Shown: positions 17,259-26,380, counted from the stretch's first letter. The stretch is 64,000 nt of DNA from Aedoeadaptatus coxii (GCF_001553115.1 NZ_KQ960172.1:22011-86010); one strand, 5' to 3'. The notes: a model not told the origin generated them from the letters alone. Translations and numbers: made by a program.

Positions 17259-17692
17259 TCCAATCTGATTCTTTTTATTTTATTCTATCTCTTTCACCAA
17301 TGGTGGGAGTTTTAATCTTTTTATCACAATCAGCTTACGGTAAACAAGCTCATTTTATCATTACACATTTAGTTTAATTAATGTGATTATACCAAAAATG
17401 TTAAATCTTTTCTATCTCTCCCTCTCTCTCTTTATCTATCTCTATATCTTTCTCTATCTCTTGTCGGACATGGGTTGGACTCATTAAGGACAATGTCCTC
17501 TGTTTATTTTGTCTGTAAAAAATTCTTTTTTTAATTTTATCCAATAATATCTTTTGTTTGTTGCCATATCTGCTCCTTTCTTGATTTTCGATAATCGAAA
17601 TTCTTGATTTCCGATTTTCGGAATTCTTGATTTCCGATTTTCGGAAGTCTTGTTATTTTAGTTATTTAAGGGTGTAACTTTTCGTTACTCCC
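17259..17692. other. 434-bp non-coding region with iteron-like repeats
   Basis: No supported gene. The region holds a long pyrimidine-rich stretch (about 17,400-17,462), a perfect GGACAATGTCC palindrome (17,488-17,498), the three 23-bp direct repeats listed separately, and an AAGGG...CCCTT hairpin just after the pcfB-like stop. The layout suggests a cis-acting control or replication region. Confidence 0.5.
17578..17646. repeat. Three tandem 23-bp repeats, each with an internal palindrome
   Basis: Units at 17,578-17,600, 17,601-17,623 and 17,624-17,646 all start TTCTTGATTT. The first contains the perfect palindrome TTTCGATAATCGAAA; the second and third are identical to each other and contain CCGATTTTCGG. 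Head-to-tail units of this size resemble iterons or protein-binding sites of a replication or transfer origin. Not CRISPR: there are no spacers. Confidence 0.8.
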
Positions 17693-18220
17693 TTAGATTT
17701 CTCTGGTCATATCTTTTTTACTTGGTTTTACTTTTTCTTTTACTTTTCTTTTGACTTTTTCTTTTGTCTTATCCTTGTTCTTGGATAGGTCTTTGTATTT
17801 CTTTATTTGTTTTAGGATACTTTCTTTTTCTTTTTTATTTTCCTTGGCTATGACTTGCTTAAAGGCATATTCCATTACTTTTATGTCTTTGGCTTGGAAG
17901 AATATTTCATAGTTTTTGCTTTCTTTGTTTTTCATTACTGAGAAACTTACTCCAAGTTTGTTTAGTTCTTTTCTTAAGTCTTTGAGGTTGCTTTGATCTA
18001 TGCTTATATTTTCTAGTTGTCCTTTTTTGTAGAGGTCTTTTATTTTTATTTCATCGCCAATAAGGCTTTTTAGGTTTCCATTTGCTTTTTCTAAAGTATC
18101 ATTCATCTTTTTTCTAATTTCTTTGTCTAATTTAATTGATTCTTTTGCTGCCTTTATTGTGTATGATATTATGGTTTGTGCTGCTTGCCCTGCTTCTTTG
18201 CTTATTTCTTCGTTTATCAT
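17693..18220 (-). CDS. PcfB-like (DUF3801) mobilization protein
   Basis: A 175-residue protein. The opening INEEISKEAGQAAQTIISYT and the central ELNKLGVSFSVMKNKESKNY ... IFFQAKDIKVMEYAFKQVI match the PcfB/DUF3801 family. The C-terminus is a Lys-rich repeat of KxKxK blocks. PcfB acts with the relaxosome and coupling protein in pCF10-type transfer. Here it sits downstream of the relaxase and presumably belongs to the mobilization set of the nested element. A second PcfB-like gene (36,590-37,087) belongs to the host ICE. Confidence 0.75.
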   Translation of the reverse strand: MINEEISKEAGQAAQTIISYTIKAAKESIKLDKEIRKKMNDTLEKANGNLKSLIGDEIKIKDLYKKGQLENISIDQSNLKDLRKELNKLGVSFSVMKNKESKNYEIFFQAKDIKVMEYAFKQVIAKENKKEKESILKQIKKYKDLSKNKDKTKEKVKRKVKEKVKPSKKDMTREI

Positions 18221-18245
18221 GCTTTATCTCCTTTGTTTGAATTAA

Positions 18246-18290
18246 AAAAAGGGAAGTATAGGCTTTAATTTTTCTATACTTCCCTTTGAT
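18246..18290 (-). terminator. Hairpin with U-tract upstream of the pcfB-like gene
   Basis: AAAGGGAAGTATAG (18,248-18,261) and CTATACTTCCCTTT (18,274-18,287) form a perfect 14-bp stem. On the minus strand TTTTTTT follows and the RBS AAAGGAG begins shortly after. A strong intrinsic terminator by sequence. Confidence 0.8.
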
Positions 18291-18403
18291 TGTTTTTATT
18301 TTATTGTTCTTGGTGGTGGAATGCTTTATTTTGATGTTTTTATAGCTTACTTAGGTATTTGTACCTTTTATACTTTAAAATAGCTTACAATGCCTTTCCA
18401 CCT

Positions 18404-18577
18404 TTAGTAGTTTATGTGCGTTCTTTTGTCTGATAGATAGTTTTTCATGTTGGAATATATAATCTGTATTTCTTCATTGTTCATCGCTTTTATTTCTTCT
18501 GTGCTTTTATAGGTTTTGTATGTTCCATCTTGATCTGCTTTTATGAGTTCATCTATTAGCTCTTGCCTTTTATTCAT
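18404..18577 (-). CDS. Small protein between relaxase and pcfB-like gene
   Basis: A 57-residue frame from ATG at 18,577, preceded by TAGGAGG at good spacing. It starts MNKRQELIDELIKADQDGTY and is predicted mostly helical and charged. No family recognised. Its clean RBS and position in the mobilization operon, 73 bases after the relaxase stop, argue that it is real. Confidence 0.5.
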   Translation of the reverse strand: MNKRQELIDELIKADQDGTYKTYKSTEEIKAMNNEEIQIIYSNMKNYLSDKRTHINY

Positions 18578-18650
18578 CTCTATTACCTCCTAGATCTGCC
18601 TTTAGTTGTTTGGTCATATTATAGCTTGGATAAGATATTTTTACCAGGTC

Positions 18651-20291
18651 TTATCTTTCTTGATCCATTTTCTTGTTTTTCATCATTTCTCTGTATTCAT
18701 TATCTTTAATAACTTGGTCTTGGAATTTTTTAATCTGTGCTATTACACTTGGTTTTTCACCTTGTTTTATTAGCTTATCTATTTCTATGGATAAATCTAT
18801 GCCAAGTTCTTTGTTTACAAAATCTACTGAATATTTTATATGATTAATTTCCTGGTATTCATCTTTTATCTTGTCTTTTTCTCTATTTATTTCTTCAAGA
18901 TTTGCCATTAAAAGATTTTTTTCTTCATTCCATTTTTTAGGACTTAGTTTTTCCTTATCTGATAGGAGTTTTTTTAATTTCTCTCTTACTACCTTATATT
19001 GGTCTATATCTTTCTTATGTTTGTTATAGAATGTGTCTTTTGTGAATATATTTTTCTTTTGATATTCTTCATAAACTCCTTTTTTGTCTTTGTATATTTC
19101 ATAGTATAGAATTTTCTTTTCTACATCTTCCATTTCTTTATGGATTGTCTTTGCTTTTTTATTTATTTTGTAACTATTAGACTTTAAAGTTTCTATTTTT
19201 GTTTGTAACTGACCTATGGTTTCTATGTTGTTTTTTCTTAAATAGCTATATGCACTCGTTAGCTTTTTGAAGTCATACTTTTCTTTATTGGTTTTGGCAT
19301 ATCCTTTTAGATATTTACTTTTTTCTTTTTGAATTTCTGAATAAGTTAATAGATAATTTGTTAGATTAAAAAGTTTAGGGTTGTCTATTACCTTATCTCT
19401 TTCTATATCCTTAAATTTTTCATAAGCAGTAGACAAGTTATCTAATAGATTTCCTATCCAATCCTTTAATGTTTTTATCTCTTCTTTTATTGTTTTTACA
19501 AGTTCATTATATTTTCTTATTTCTCTATTATAGTTTCCCTTGTCAGTTTCTATTCCCTTTCTTTCCATTGCACTTGCTGCTGATCCTAAATGGATTGTCG
19601 GTAGATAATCAGAATTTTGTCTTTTAAAACTCCTATGGTCTACTCTTTTTTCTATCTTGTTTTTTGCAAGATATTCATTACAAAGGTCTGAAAAATTTTC
19701 TCTCCATTTTTCTACATTGCCTTTATCGTTCCATGTTGTTAGTTCTACTTTTCTTGTCTTTGGTTTTCCATTTTTGTTTAAAATCTTTTCTCCTTGTTCA
19801 TCTAGGATATATTCTTTTTTTGACTTTGCTAAGAACTCTCCTTTTTCGTTTATGGGTCGCATTATGGTCATTATATGACAATGAATATTTCCATTTTTAT
19901 CTTGACTCTCATCATGAATTGCATAATCTACTATCATTCCTTGTGATGTTAGATTTTCTTTTATAAATCTTTCAACCAGGTTTTTATTTTCACTTAAAGT
20001 TAATTCTTTTGGTAGTCCTATTATGAATTGTCTTGCTAGTTGTGCATTAGAATTTTTTTCTGCCATTTCTACTTTATTCCATAAGGTAGACCTATCATTA
20101 AATTCTTTTGGTATATGATCAGGCAATATTATATTTTTTACTAATACTTTTTCTTTTCTTGTATAGTCATGGGTTACTCCGTCCCATTCATTTTTTATTT
20201 TTTCTCCACTTATATATGCTGCACTTGCTACTGCACTTTTGCCTTTTCCTCTTGATATTATGTTTACTGAAAAATGAAAACTGTCTGCCAT
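18651..20291 (-). CDS. MobA/MobL-family relaxase (MOBQ type)
   Basis: A 546-residue relaxase from ATG at 20,291 (GGAAG upstream). Y26 in SAAYISG is the likely nicking tyrosine. The HUH metal site is H126 (YAIHDES), H137 and H139 (IHCHIM). The C-terminal 350 residues are coiled-coil and Lys/Glu rich. This family nicks IncQ/RSF1010-like oriT sites, and such a site is visible immediately upstream (20,457-20,602). A longer frame starting at 20,354 runs through the leader and has no RBS. It should let the nested element be mobilized by a conjugation channel in trans, perhaps that of the surrounding ICE. Confidence 0.92.
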   Translation of the reverse strand: MADSFHFSVNIISRGKGKSAVASAAYISGEKIKNEWDGVTHDYTRKEKVLVKNIILPDHIPKEFNDRSTLWNKVEMAEKNSNAQLARQFIIGLPKELTLSENKNLVERFIKENLTSQGMIVDYAIHDESQDKNGNIHCHIMTIMRPINEKGEFLAKSKKEYILDEQGEKILNKNGKPKTRKVELTTWNDKGNVEKWRENFSDLCNEYLAKNKIEKRVDHRSFKRQNSDYLPTIHLGSAASAMERKGIETDKGNYNREIRKYNELVKTIKEEIKTLKDWIGNLLDNLSTAYEKFKDIERDKVIDNPKLFNLTNYLLTYSEIQKEKSKYLKGYAKTNKEKYDFKKLTSAYSYLRKNNIETIGQLQTKIETLKSNSYKINKKAKTIHKEMEDVEKKILYYEIYKDKKGVYEEYQKKNIFTKDTFYNKHKKDIDQYKVVREKLKKLLSDKEKLSPKKWNEEKNLLMANLEEINREKDKIKDEYQEINHIKYSVDFVNKELGIDLSIEIDKLIKQGEKPSVIAQIKKFQDQVIKDNEYREMMKNKKMDQER

Positions 20292-20390
20292 TTTTATCAC
20301 TTCCTTTCTTTTTTGTTGTTTTAGGTGGAGGCTTAATAGATTTTTTATAGCCACCTTGTGAATGAGCGTTTTGAAATGATAGAATAGAAA

Positions 20391-20434
20391 AAGCCGACTA
20401 CTGAATTAATTTTTGTTGTTTCAGTATGTCGGCT
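20391..20434 (-). terminator. Hairpin upstream of the relaxase gene
   Basis: Minus strand GCCGAC-AT-ACTGAA and TTCAGT-A-GTCGGC form an interrupted stem spanning 20,393-20,433, followed by TTTTTC. It lies between the oriT candidate and the relaxase and may limit relaxase transcription or be part of the transfer origin. Confidence 0.5.
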
Positions 20435-20456
20435 TAATTGTTACTTTCATTTCAAA

Positions 20457-20602
20457 TTTTAAAAGTCAAGGGCGAGCGTTAGCGAGTTTATTTACCCTTG
20501 ACTTTTAAAAAGCGAATGGTTGTTGCTCCCTGCAAGGGTTTGGCTCCGCAGGACGCAAGCACCCTTTAGGGTGTATAATTGCGCCCTTAGAAAATCTAAG
20601 GG
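20457..20602 (+). other. Candidate origin of transfer (oriT) with RSF1010-like nic region
   Basis: Three inverted repeats are stacked upstream of the relaxase. A 16-bp perfect pair lies at 20,457-20,472 and 20,495-20,510. CACCCTTTAGGGTG (20,560-20,573) is followed directly by ATAATTGCGCCCTTAG (20,575-20,590). A third, CCCTTAGA/TCTAAGGG, occupies 20,584-20,602. An inverted repeat placed just before a TAAGTGCGCCCT-like sequence is the known layout of IncQ/MOBQ origins. By analogy nicking would fall between 20,583 and 20,584. The segment is GC-rich compared with its surroundings. Confidence 0.7.
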
Positions 20603-20624
20603 ATATTTGATTATTTTATTTTTC

Positions 20625-20915
20625 TTAATTTTCTCTCATTATTTTTAGTGTTTCTTTGAATTCTTTTGTCTTTGTTGCTTCTTCTAGTAGGATTTTTATT
20701 TCTTCATCTGTTAGTTCTTCTGCATTTTCTATAAGGCTTTCTAATATTGCTCCTCTAGTTATTAGCCTATGAGTTCTTTCTTTTCTTCTTTTTATTATGT
20801 CTTGTTTTAATATCTTCTTTTCTTGATTTTTTAGTTGCCTTAATCTTTCTTCTGTATCATCAATTTTATCTTTTATTTCTTTTGACTCTTGTCTTATTTG
20901 ATCTAAATTTTTCAT
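20625..20915 (-). CDS. DUF3847-like mobilization accessory protein
   Basis: A 96-residue helical protein. Residues about 5-40 form a coiled coil, followed by the basic KRRKERTHRLITRGAILESL motif. This motif is characteristic of the DUF3847 proteins found next to MobA/MobL relaxases; a MobC-like DNA-binding accessory role is inferred. It precedes the oriT candidate and relaxase. AAAGGAG precedes the ATG. Confidence 0.7.
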   Translation of the reverse strand: MKNLDQIRQESKEIKDKIDDTEERLRQLKNQEKKILKQDIIKRRKERTHRLITRGAILESLIENAEELTDEEIKILLEEATKTKEFKETLKIMREN

Positions 20916-20936
20916 ACTGATCTCCTTTCTTGTATT

Positions 20937-20966
20937 AAAAAAGAGATAACATTTCTGCTATCCCTT
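20937..20966 (-). terminator. Hairpin with U-tract upstream of the DUF3847 gene
   Basis: Minus strand AGGGATAGC (20,957-20,965) pairs with GTTATCTCT (20,942-20,950), with two G-T pairs, followed by TTTTTTAA and then AAAGGAG and the ATG. Same geometry as the other leader hairpins of this element. Confidence 0.6.
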
Positions 20967-21155
20967 TCAAAGTTTCACTATTAAAATTTTATGTCTTTTG
21001 AAATATCATCTATGTATCTATAATGATTTTCTATTTTTTATTCTTTCTCCATTTGTTCCATTATTTTTTTATTATTTTATAATAATTTCCTCAAATTTAA
21101 GATTTAAAAAGGCTAAGTTTTTCTTACCAATATATCTTATATTGAATTAAAATTG

Positions 21156-22655
21156 CTACCTTAAATATCTTTCCGATTGTCGCATATACATATTATAATA
21201 CTCTCCTTTTTTTGCCATCAATTGTTCATGTGAACCACTTTCTTTTATTTTACCATTTTCTAAGAAGTATATTGTATCCATTTTATATAAATTAGACAGA
21301 TGATGAGATATTAATATTAGAGTCTTATCAGAGCATTTCTCCATCAATAAATCAAATATTTCACTCTCAGCAAGAGGGTCTATATTACTTAATGGTTCAT
21401 CAAAAATGTATATTTTTTTGTCTTGAGAAAAAATTCTCGCTATTGCAATACGTTGCTCCTCTCCTCCCGAAAATAAAGTCCCTTTATTACTAAATTCTCT
21501 AGATATTTCTGTGAATATCCCGTTATCACAATTTTCTATCCTTTGCAACATTCTTAGTACTCGTAGCACTTCTATTACATTCCCAAAATCAACATCTTTC
21601 TCTGTTACTTCTTTCATTAAAACATTATCAATTATAGGTAACGAATACATTTTGAAATCCTGAAAAAGAACACTTATATTGTCCCTTATAATATTTATTT
21701 TTAAATCTTTATATAATTCATTTTTAAAATATAAACGACCCGATGTGGGATCATATAATCTACACAATAATTTTATTAATGTAGATTTACCTGCTCCATT
21801 TTCACCAACTATAGCAACTTTCTCTCCTTGCCTTATTTTCATATTTAGGTTTTCTATGGCATATACATTTGTTTCTGGATACATATAACTAACATTTTCT
21901 AACTGTATCTCAAGATTTTTCTCATCAACATAATCTACTTCACCATCATATACTTTTACATTGTATTCCAAAAAATTGAATAGATTTTCTAAATACAAAC
22001 CATGTTCATATATTTCTGGAATAACCCTGAATAATGTGCTGATATACTCAATCAATCGCTGGTTACTGCCGGCTAGTGCTACAAAATCTCCTATAGAAAT
22101 TAATTTAAAGAAAACTTTTCGTACAATATAAATTACTGTAATCAGATTAACGCCTTGAACAATCAAGTTCTGAAACACTAATACATATGAGTATTTTTTA
22201 GAAAAACTTTTAATTATTTTAATTATATTTGACAAATTATAGTTAAATTTCATTTTAATCAAAGATACGAATCCAGAGTGCATTCTTACATCCTTAGCAT
22301 ATTCTCTATCAGTACTAATTTTAAGAAAATAATCCACTTTTCGCTCTAATGGTGTTATTTTTTCATAAAAATCATATTGCATACTTATAGCTTTTTTATT
22401 TAAAAATAAGGACATTAATACACTTGAAAATGAAAATATAATTACAATTGGTTCCATAGTTATTATTAAACCAATAAATGCACCAATTCCTAAAATTGAT
22501 GTCACAAAATTTGAAAGTGTTTCTTGAATATCTTCTATTCTTTTCTCTATCTGATCTTTAGATTTTTTAAATTCATCGTAATATTCCATTTTTTCAAAAC
22601 ACTCTAGCTCAAATTTAACACTCTTATCAAGCAGTAATTTTTGAAAATGACCCAC
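21156..22655 (-). pseudogene. 5'-truncated ABC exporter (permease-ATPase fusion)
   Basis: The 499-residue frame holds most of a type I exporter membrane domain and a full ATPase domain: Walker A GENGAGKST, signature FSGGEEQRIAIAR, Walker B KIYIFDEPLSNID, switch H in LILISHHLS. Complete exporters are about 580-600 residues. Here the coding similarity continues upstream of the GTG at 22,655 (EQFFIAKNKRIIV) to an in-frame TGA near 22,704, without an RBS. The first membrane helices are therefore missing, apparently cut off by the Tn916-type segment. It may have exported a peptide or drug; now probably non-functional. Confidence 0.75.
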
Positions 22656-22883
22656 TATAATTCTTTTGTTTTTAGCTATAAAAAACTGCTCTATAAATAT
22701 ATTTCAAATAAACAAAGTATAAATTTCTAATTATCTTTTTATATTTTCTTAAATGCTCGTAAAGCCTTATTCTATGTGCTTTCGAGTATTTTTACTGTAG
22801 GAAGATACTTCACGTTTCTTTGCATATTTCCTCATGTCTTAGCTGTCAGAAGTGGTAAATAAGTAGTAAATTCATTTGTACTA

Positions 22884-24101
22884 CTAAGCAACAAGACGCT
22901 CCTGTTGCTTCTCTTTATTCAAGCGTTTCATTTCTGCCATTGCAGAATCGAATGTTGCATGTGCGTAATAGTTCAGCGTCATGGCTATATTAGCATGTCC
23001 CATAATGTACTGTAATGCCTTTGGATTCATTCCTGCATTTGCATAGTTGGTACAGAATGTATGTCGCAAACTATGTGGAGTGATGTGTGGCAATTTATCC
23101 TCGTTATACTTATTGTATTTCTTAACAAGACCTTTCATCATGCCGTTGTAATCACTTGCCACTTTTGGATAGTTCTTTCTATTAAGAAAGAGGAAATCAC
23201 TATATCCATCAATCTCAACACGCTTATCATTCTTTCGATTCGCTAACACTCGCTTAAATGCTTGATAGGCTTCTTCAACCATAGGAACTTGACGTTCGCC
23301 ACTTTTGGTCTTTGGTGTTTCAATGTAGTACCCAATTTCAGTATCTCTCAATAGCTGATGGTCTATATTGACAAGACGATTCTCAAAATCTAAATCTGGA
23401 AGTGTCAAACCACCAAACTCTGAAATACGAAGACCTGTTTTTAAGAGTATCAGAATTTCATCATAATTTTTGCTGTAGGTTTTATCAGCTTTTGCAAAGG
23501 CTAACAGTTTTTCTTCCTGTTCTTCTGTTAGTACGGTCTTAGGGACAGTATCATCATCAAGAACTGCTTTCAGTTGAAAGTCAAATGGATTCTTCCGAAC
23601 ACAATCATCTTGTATAGCAATATAGAATGAAGCCTTTAAAGAACGTTTGTAGTTATTGATGGTTTGATAAGCATAACCATTTTCACTCATTCTAATAGCC
23701 CATTCTTTAGCGTCTGATGGCTTAATACTGTCAATACTTCTTACACCTAACTTGTCTTTCTTCAAAATATCCATAAGATATTTGCGTCCAGTTTCAGTGT
23801 TTTTTCTAACCTTTGGTCTTTGAGCGTTCTGTTTTGCGTAAAGCTGGCAGAGTGTCATTTTCTTTCCTACAACATCAATACCATCATGAATGTCTTTCTG
23901 TAACTCTGCGATTTTCTCTCTAAGTGAGATACAATCACGCTTTCCTGCTGGTACTCGGTCTGTAGCCACAAGTTTCCACGAGTAAACAAATTGCGGTTCT
24001 CCAAATGAATCTATATATTTGTATAAGTATCTTCCGTCTTTTCGTTGGCTCTCTCCAGTCTTTAAGATTCGACCTTTATTGTCACGTCTTTTTTCTGACA
24101 T
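22884..24101 (-). CDS. int: Tn916-type tyrosine integrase
   Basis: A 405-residue integrase, the standard Tn916 Int length. The N-terminal arm-binding domain begins MSEKRRDNKGRILKTGESQR. Catalytic residues are visible as R in TGLRISEFGG, H-x-x-R in PHSLRHTFCTNY, and the tyrosine in MTLNYYAHATFDSAM (Tyr379 in Tn916). In Tn916 it excises and integrates the element together with Xis. Here its partner end of Tn916 is deleted, so it probably cannot move this copy on its own. Confidence 0.97.
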   Translation of the reverse strand: MSEKRRDNKGRILKTGESQRKDGRYLYKYIDSFGEPQFVYSWKLVATDRVPAGKRDCISLREKIAELQKDIHDGIDVVGKKMTLCQLYAKQNAQRPKVRKNTETGRKYLMDILKKDKLGVRSIDSIKPSDAKEWAIRMSENGYAYQTINNYKRSLKASFYIAIQDDCVRKNPFDFQLKAVLDDDTVPKTVLTEEQEEKLLAFAKADKTYSKNYDEILILLKTGLRISEFGGLTLPDLDFENRLVNIDHQLLRDTEIGYYIETPKTKSGERQVPMVEEAYQAFKRVLANRKNDKRVEIDGYSDFLFLNRKNYPKVASDYNGMMKGLVKKYNKYNEDKLPHITPHSLRHTFCTNYANAGMNPKALQYIMGHANIAMTLNYYAHATFDSAMAEMKRLNKEKQQERLVA

Positions 24102-24182
24102 GGCATTTGCTCCTTTCCTTTATGGAAAGAGCCTTGATACGACTTAATACTATTTTATCATATACAAGACCCTTTGGCGACG

Positions 24183-24386
24183 CTAGATTGCGTCCAATGT
24201 ATCTATAATTTTTTCAAATTGTTTTCGTTTAATCTGAATACGATTGCCATTCATAATCAGCCAATTTGCATTTTTATTTTCCTCTGCCAAGCGTCGTAGC
24301 TTGTTTTCGCCAATACGAAAATATTTTGACGCTTCTTCAATGGTTAGGGTATAACGTTCCCAAATAGGAATGTCAGTCTGCTTCAT
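24183..24386 (-). CDS. xis: Tn916-type excisionase
   Basis: A 67-residue winged-helix excisionase starting [20 protein letters not shown], the Tn916 Xis sequence type. It binds the element ends and directs Int to excision. GGAAAGGAGG precedes the ATG. It lies directly upstream of int, 81 bases apart, as in Tn916. Confidence 0.95.
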
Positions 24387-24846
24387 AAAATCCTCCTTTC
24401 CAAATCACTTATTTGGATTTCATAAAAGTTGTTTTACCAGCAATCGAACAGCTTTAGCAAAGCTCACGGGAGTTCCACCCCTGCATGGTTCTCATGTAGC
24501 CATACTCATTGCCTGCGACGGTTTTATCACGCTCGGACTATTGACTGTATGGGAGTATCATTATCACGATAAGAATGTCGTTGCAGGCAATCCTGCTAAA
24601 GATTGCTTCTCGGATCACTAACATGAATCGCTCGCTATCTTTATAAGATAGGTCATGGCGGTTAGTTCCGTTGGCTCTTTTCTTATCGAAACGTATTCGA
24701 TTACTTTTATTCAGTTTTCAAAGAACAATGGCTCGTTAGCCTATCAAAACACATTGAAAGCTCAATATGCTTTGGTGGAATAACAAACCTCCCTGTTCGG
24801 GAAGCGTGGAATGGTTTAGCACGCTTCCACGAAAGGAGAGAGGATA
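24387..24846. other. 460-bp Tn916-type spacer between xis and orf8
   Basis: This spacer contains no convincing minus-strand gene. An 83-residue frame on the plus strand (24,370-24,621) corresponds in size and place to what older Tn916 annotations call orf5. It overlaps the xis start antisense, has no RBS and is doubtful. A hairpin GGAAGCGTG/CACGCTTCC lies at 24,800-24,828, just downstream of orf8. Confidence 0.5.
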
Positions 24847-25077
24847 TTACTTAATTTCAAATGACAAAATCTTTGTAATCAGTCTGGTTTCCATTCTTCC
24901 ACGTAAGACTTCATCAACGACCATACTTTGATTGCCATATTCATCTTTCATAAGTCGTAGGGAACGCTTCGTTATGTACCCTCTGTAATGATGTAGAATC
25001 TGGTTAATCGCTTCGGTATCGCCATCTGTTGCCTTTACAATGAGAGGAAAGGGAATCATAGGATATTGTGTTTTCAT
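24847..25077 (-). CDS. Tn916 orf8-type helix-turn-helix protein
   Basis: A 76-residue protein starting MKTQYPMIPFPLIVKATDGD, matching the Tn916 orf8 product. It overlaps orf7 by four bases (ATGA), so the two are translated together. In Tn916 read-through from the tet(M) side raises orf7/orf8 expression, which then promotes xis-int and transfer gene transcription; the same logic may hold here for xis-int only. Confidence 0.85.
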   Translation of the reverse strand: MKTQYPMIPFPLIVKATDGDTEAINQILHHYRGYITKRSLRLMKDEYGNQSMVVDEVLRGRMETRLITKILSFEIK

Positions 25078-25496
25078 TCTTCAAATTCCTCCATAAACTT
25101 TTTAATTAAGGCTAGTCCACTGGTTCTATGCCGATAGACAGTAGAACGGTTCAATTTCAACAGGTCTGCAATTTCTGAATCGCTCATGTCCATAAAGTAA
25201 AACAGCAGTAGAATTTCACGTTTCTTGTCTGGCAACTCACGTAATGCTTCACTCAACAAATCATTTTCAACGCCTACTGATAACCCATTGAGTGTAAAAA
25301 TCTGAAAGTCAGTTGAATAGTTATCTGTTGTCGCAAACTGGCTAACAAGATAATCGCCAACATCCGAAAAGGACACCTCACGCTTTGCAATCCTTGAAAG
25401 ATAAAGCATATAATTCTTTCGCTCGTCTTCCATAGCACGTTTACAGATATAGTCAAACTGATTTTCTATTGTGGTCTGAAAAGAAGATGGTTTCAT
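25074..25496 (-). CDS. Tn916 orf7-type sigma-70-like regulator
   Basis: A 140-residue protein from ATG at 25,496, preceded by GGGGGTG; a GTG three codons earlier lies in that site. The C-terminal region ALRELPDKKREILLLFYFMD ... DSEIADLLKLNRSTVYRH is a sigma region-4 helix-turn-helix. It matches Tn916 Orf7, a positive regulator of the element's recombination and transfer genes. Confidence 0.9.
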   Translation of the reverse strand: MKPSSFQTTIENQFDYICKRAMEDERKNYMLYLSRIAKREVSFSDVGDYLVSQFATTDNYSTDFQIFTLNGLSVGVENDLLSEALRELPDKKREILLLFYFMDMSDSEIADLLKLNRSTVYRHRTSGLALIKKFMEEFEE

Positions 25497-26000
25497 GTTT
25501 CTCACCCCCTTTCTGTCTAGGAAAGGAAGTGAGCCTTGCTCGTTTATCTCCTTTCACTCTTAGTCCCAATGTGAAAGGGGGATTTGTTGCATTACTGATA
25601 AATAAACTTTGTAAAAAAGTTCTGAATAGCCAAAAAAGCATATAAACAGATTTATTTCTCTGTTTACATGCTTCTGTTATTCTATCTATATGATTTATAA
25701 AACCACATTGGTGGACGTACTTATCTATTGCAGATAGACGACTTTTTTTGACAAGAACCCAATGTAAGGAAATTTATTGTATATGATGTACTTCATGGCG
25801 ACGTTGACCTCCAACAAACCGCCATTTGGAAGTAATATACAATATTTTAACAGCGTAAATAGCACTACCATATAACGGTTTTTTTTATTGGCGTTTAGTA
25901 GTGCTTTTTATTAAATATAAACCTATAAACCATATAACACGTTTTTCTATACCTGTTTTTAATTCAGTAGGAACAATAAAATGTATAGAGGTGGTCTACT
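25497..26000. promoter_or_regulatory. Divergent control region between orf7 and orf9
   Basis: About 500 bases without a gene between the minus-strand orf7 and plus-strand orf9. In Tn916 this holds the promoters of both genes and the site of Orf9 repression. A hairpin AGCACTAC/GTAGTGCT with a T-run lies at 25,861-25,912. I cannot place the promoters with confidence. Confidence 0.5.
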
Positions 26001-26354
26001 ATGCGTAAAAAAGAAGATAAATATGATTTTAGAGCCTTTGGTTTAGCCATTAAAGAAGCTCGATTGAAACGAGGTTTAACTCGTGAACAAGTGGGAGCAT
26101 TGATTGAAATTGACCCACGGTACTTAACTAATATTGAAAATAAAGGGCAACACCCCAGCATACAAGTTCTTTATGACCTTGTATCGTTACTTCATGTTTC
26201 CGTTGATGAATTTTTCTTACCTGCTAATAACTTGGTAAAAAGCACCCGACGATTACAGATAGAGAAATACATGGATAGCTTTACAGACAAAGAACTATCC
26301 TTAATGGAATCTTTAGCCAGCGGTATCAACGAAGCAAGAAACATCGAAGACTAA
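26001..26354 (+). CDS. Tn916 orf9-type XRE repressor
   Basis: A 117-residue protein, the only divergently oriented gene of the segment. Residues 12-66 are an XRE helix-turn-helix ([20 protein letters not shown] ... [13 protein letters not shown]). In Tn916 Orf9 represses orf7 transcription and so keeps the element quiet without tetracycline. AGAGGTGG precedes the ATG. Confidence 0.92.
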   Translation: MRKKEDKYDFRAFGLAIKEARLKRGLTREQVGALIEIDPRYLTNIENKGQHPSIQVLYDLVSLLHVSVDEFFLPANNLVKSTRRLQIEKYMDSFTDKELSLMESLASGINEARNIED

Positions 26355-26380
26355 TTAAAAGAATCCATACATAACGGAAA

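Noticed and set aside
17578..17646. CRISPR array
   Set aside because: The repeats here, at 38,908 and at 62,812, are contiguous without unique spacers, and no cas genes are present.
24370..24621. Plus-strand 83-codon frame (Tn916 orf5 position)
   Set aside because: Overlaps the xis start antisense, no RBS; kept only as a note in the intergenic feature.
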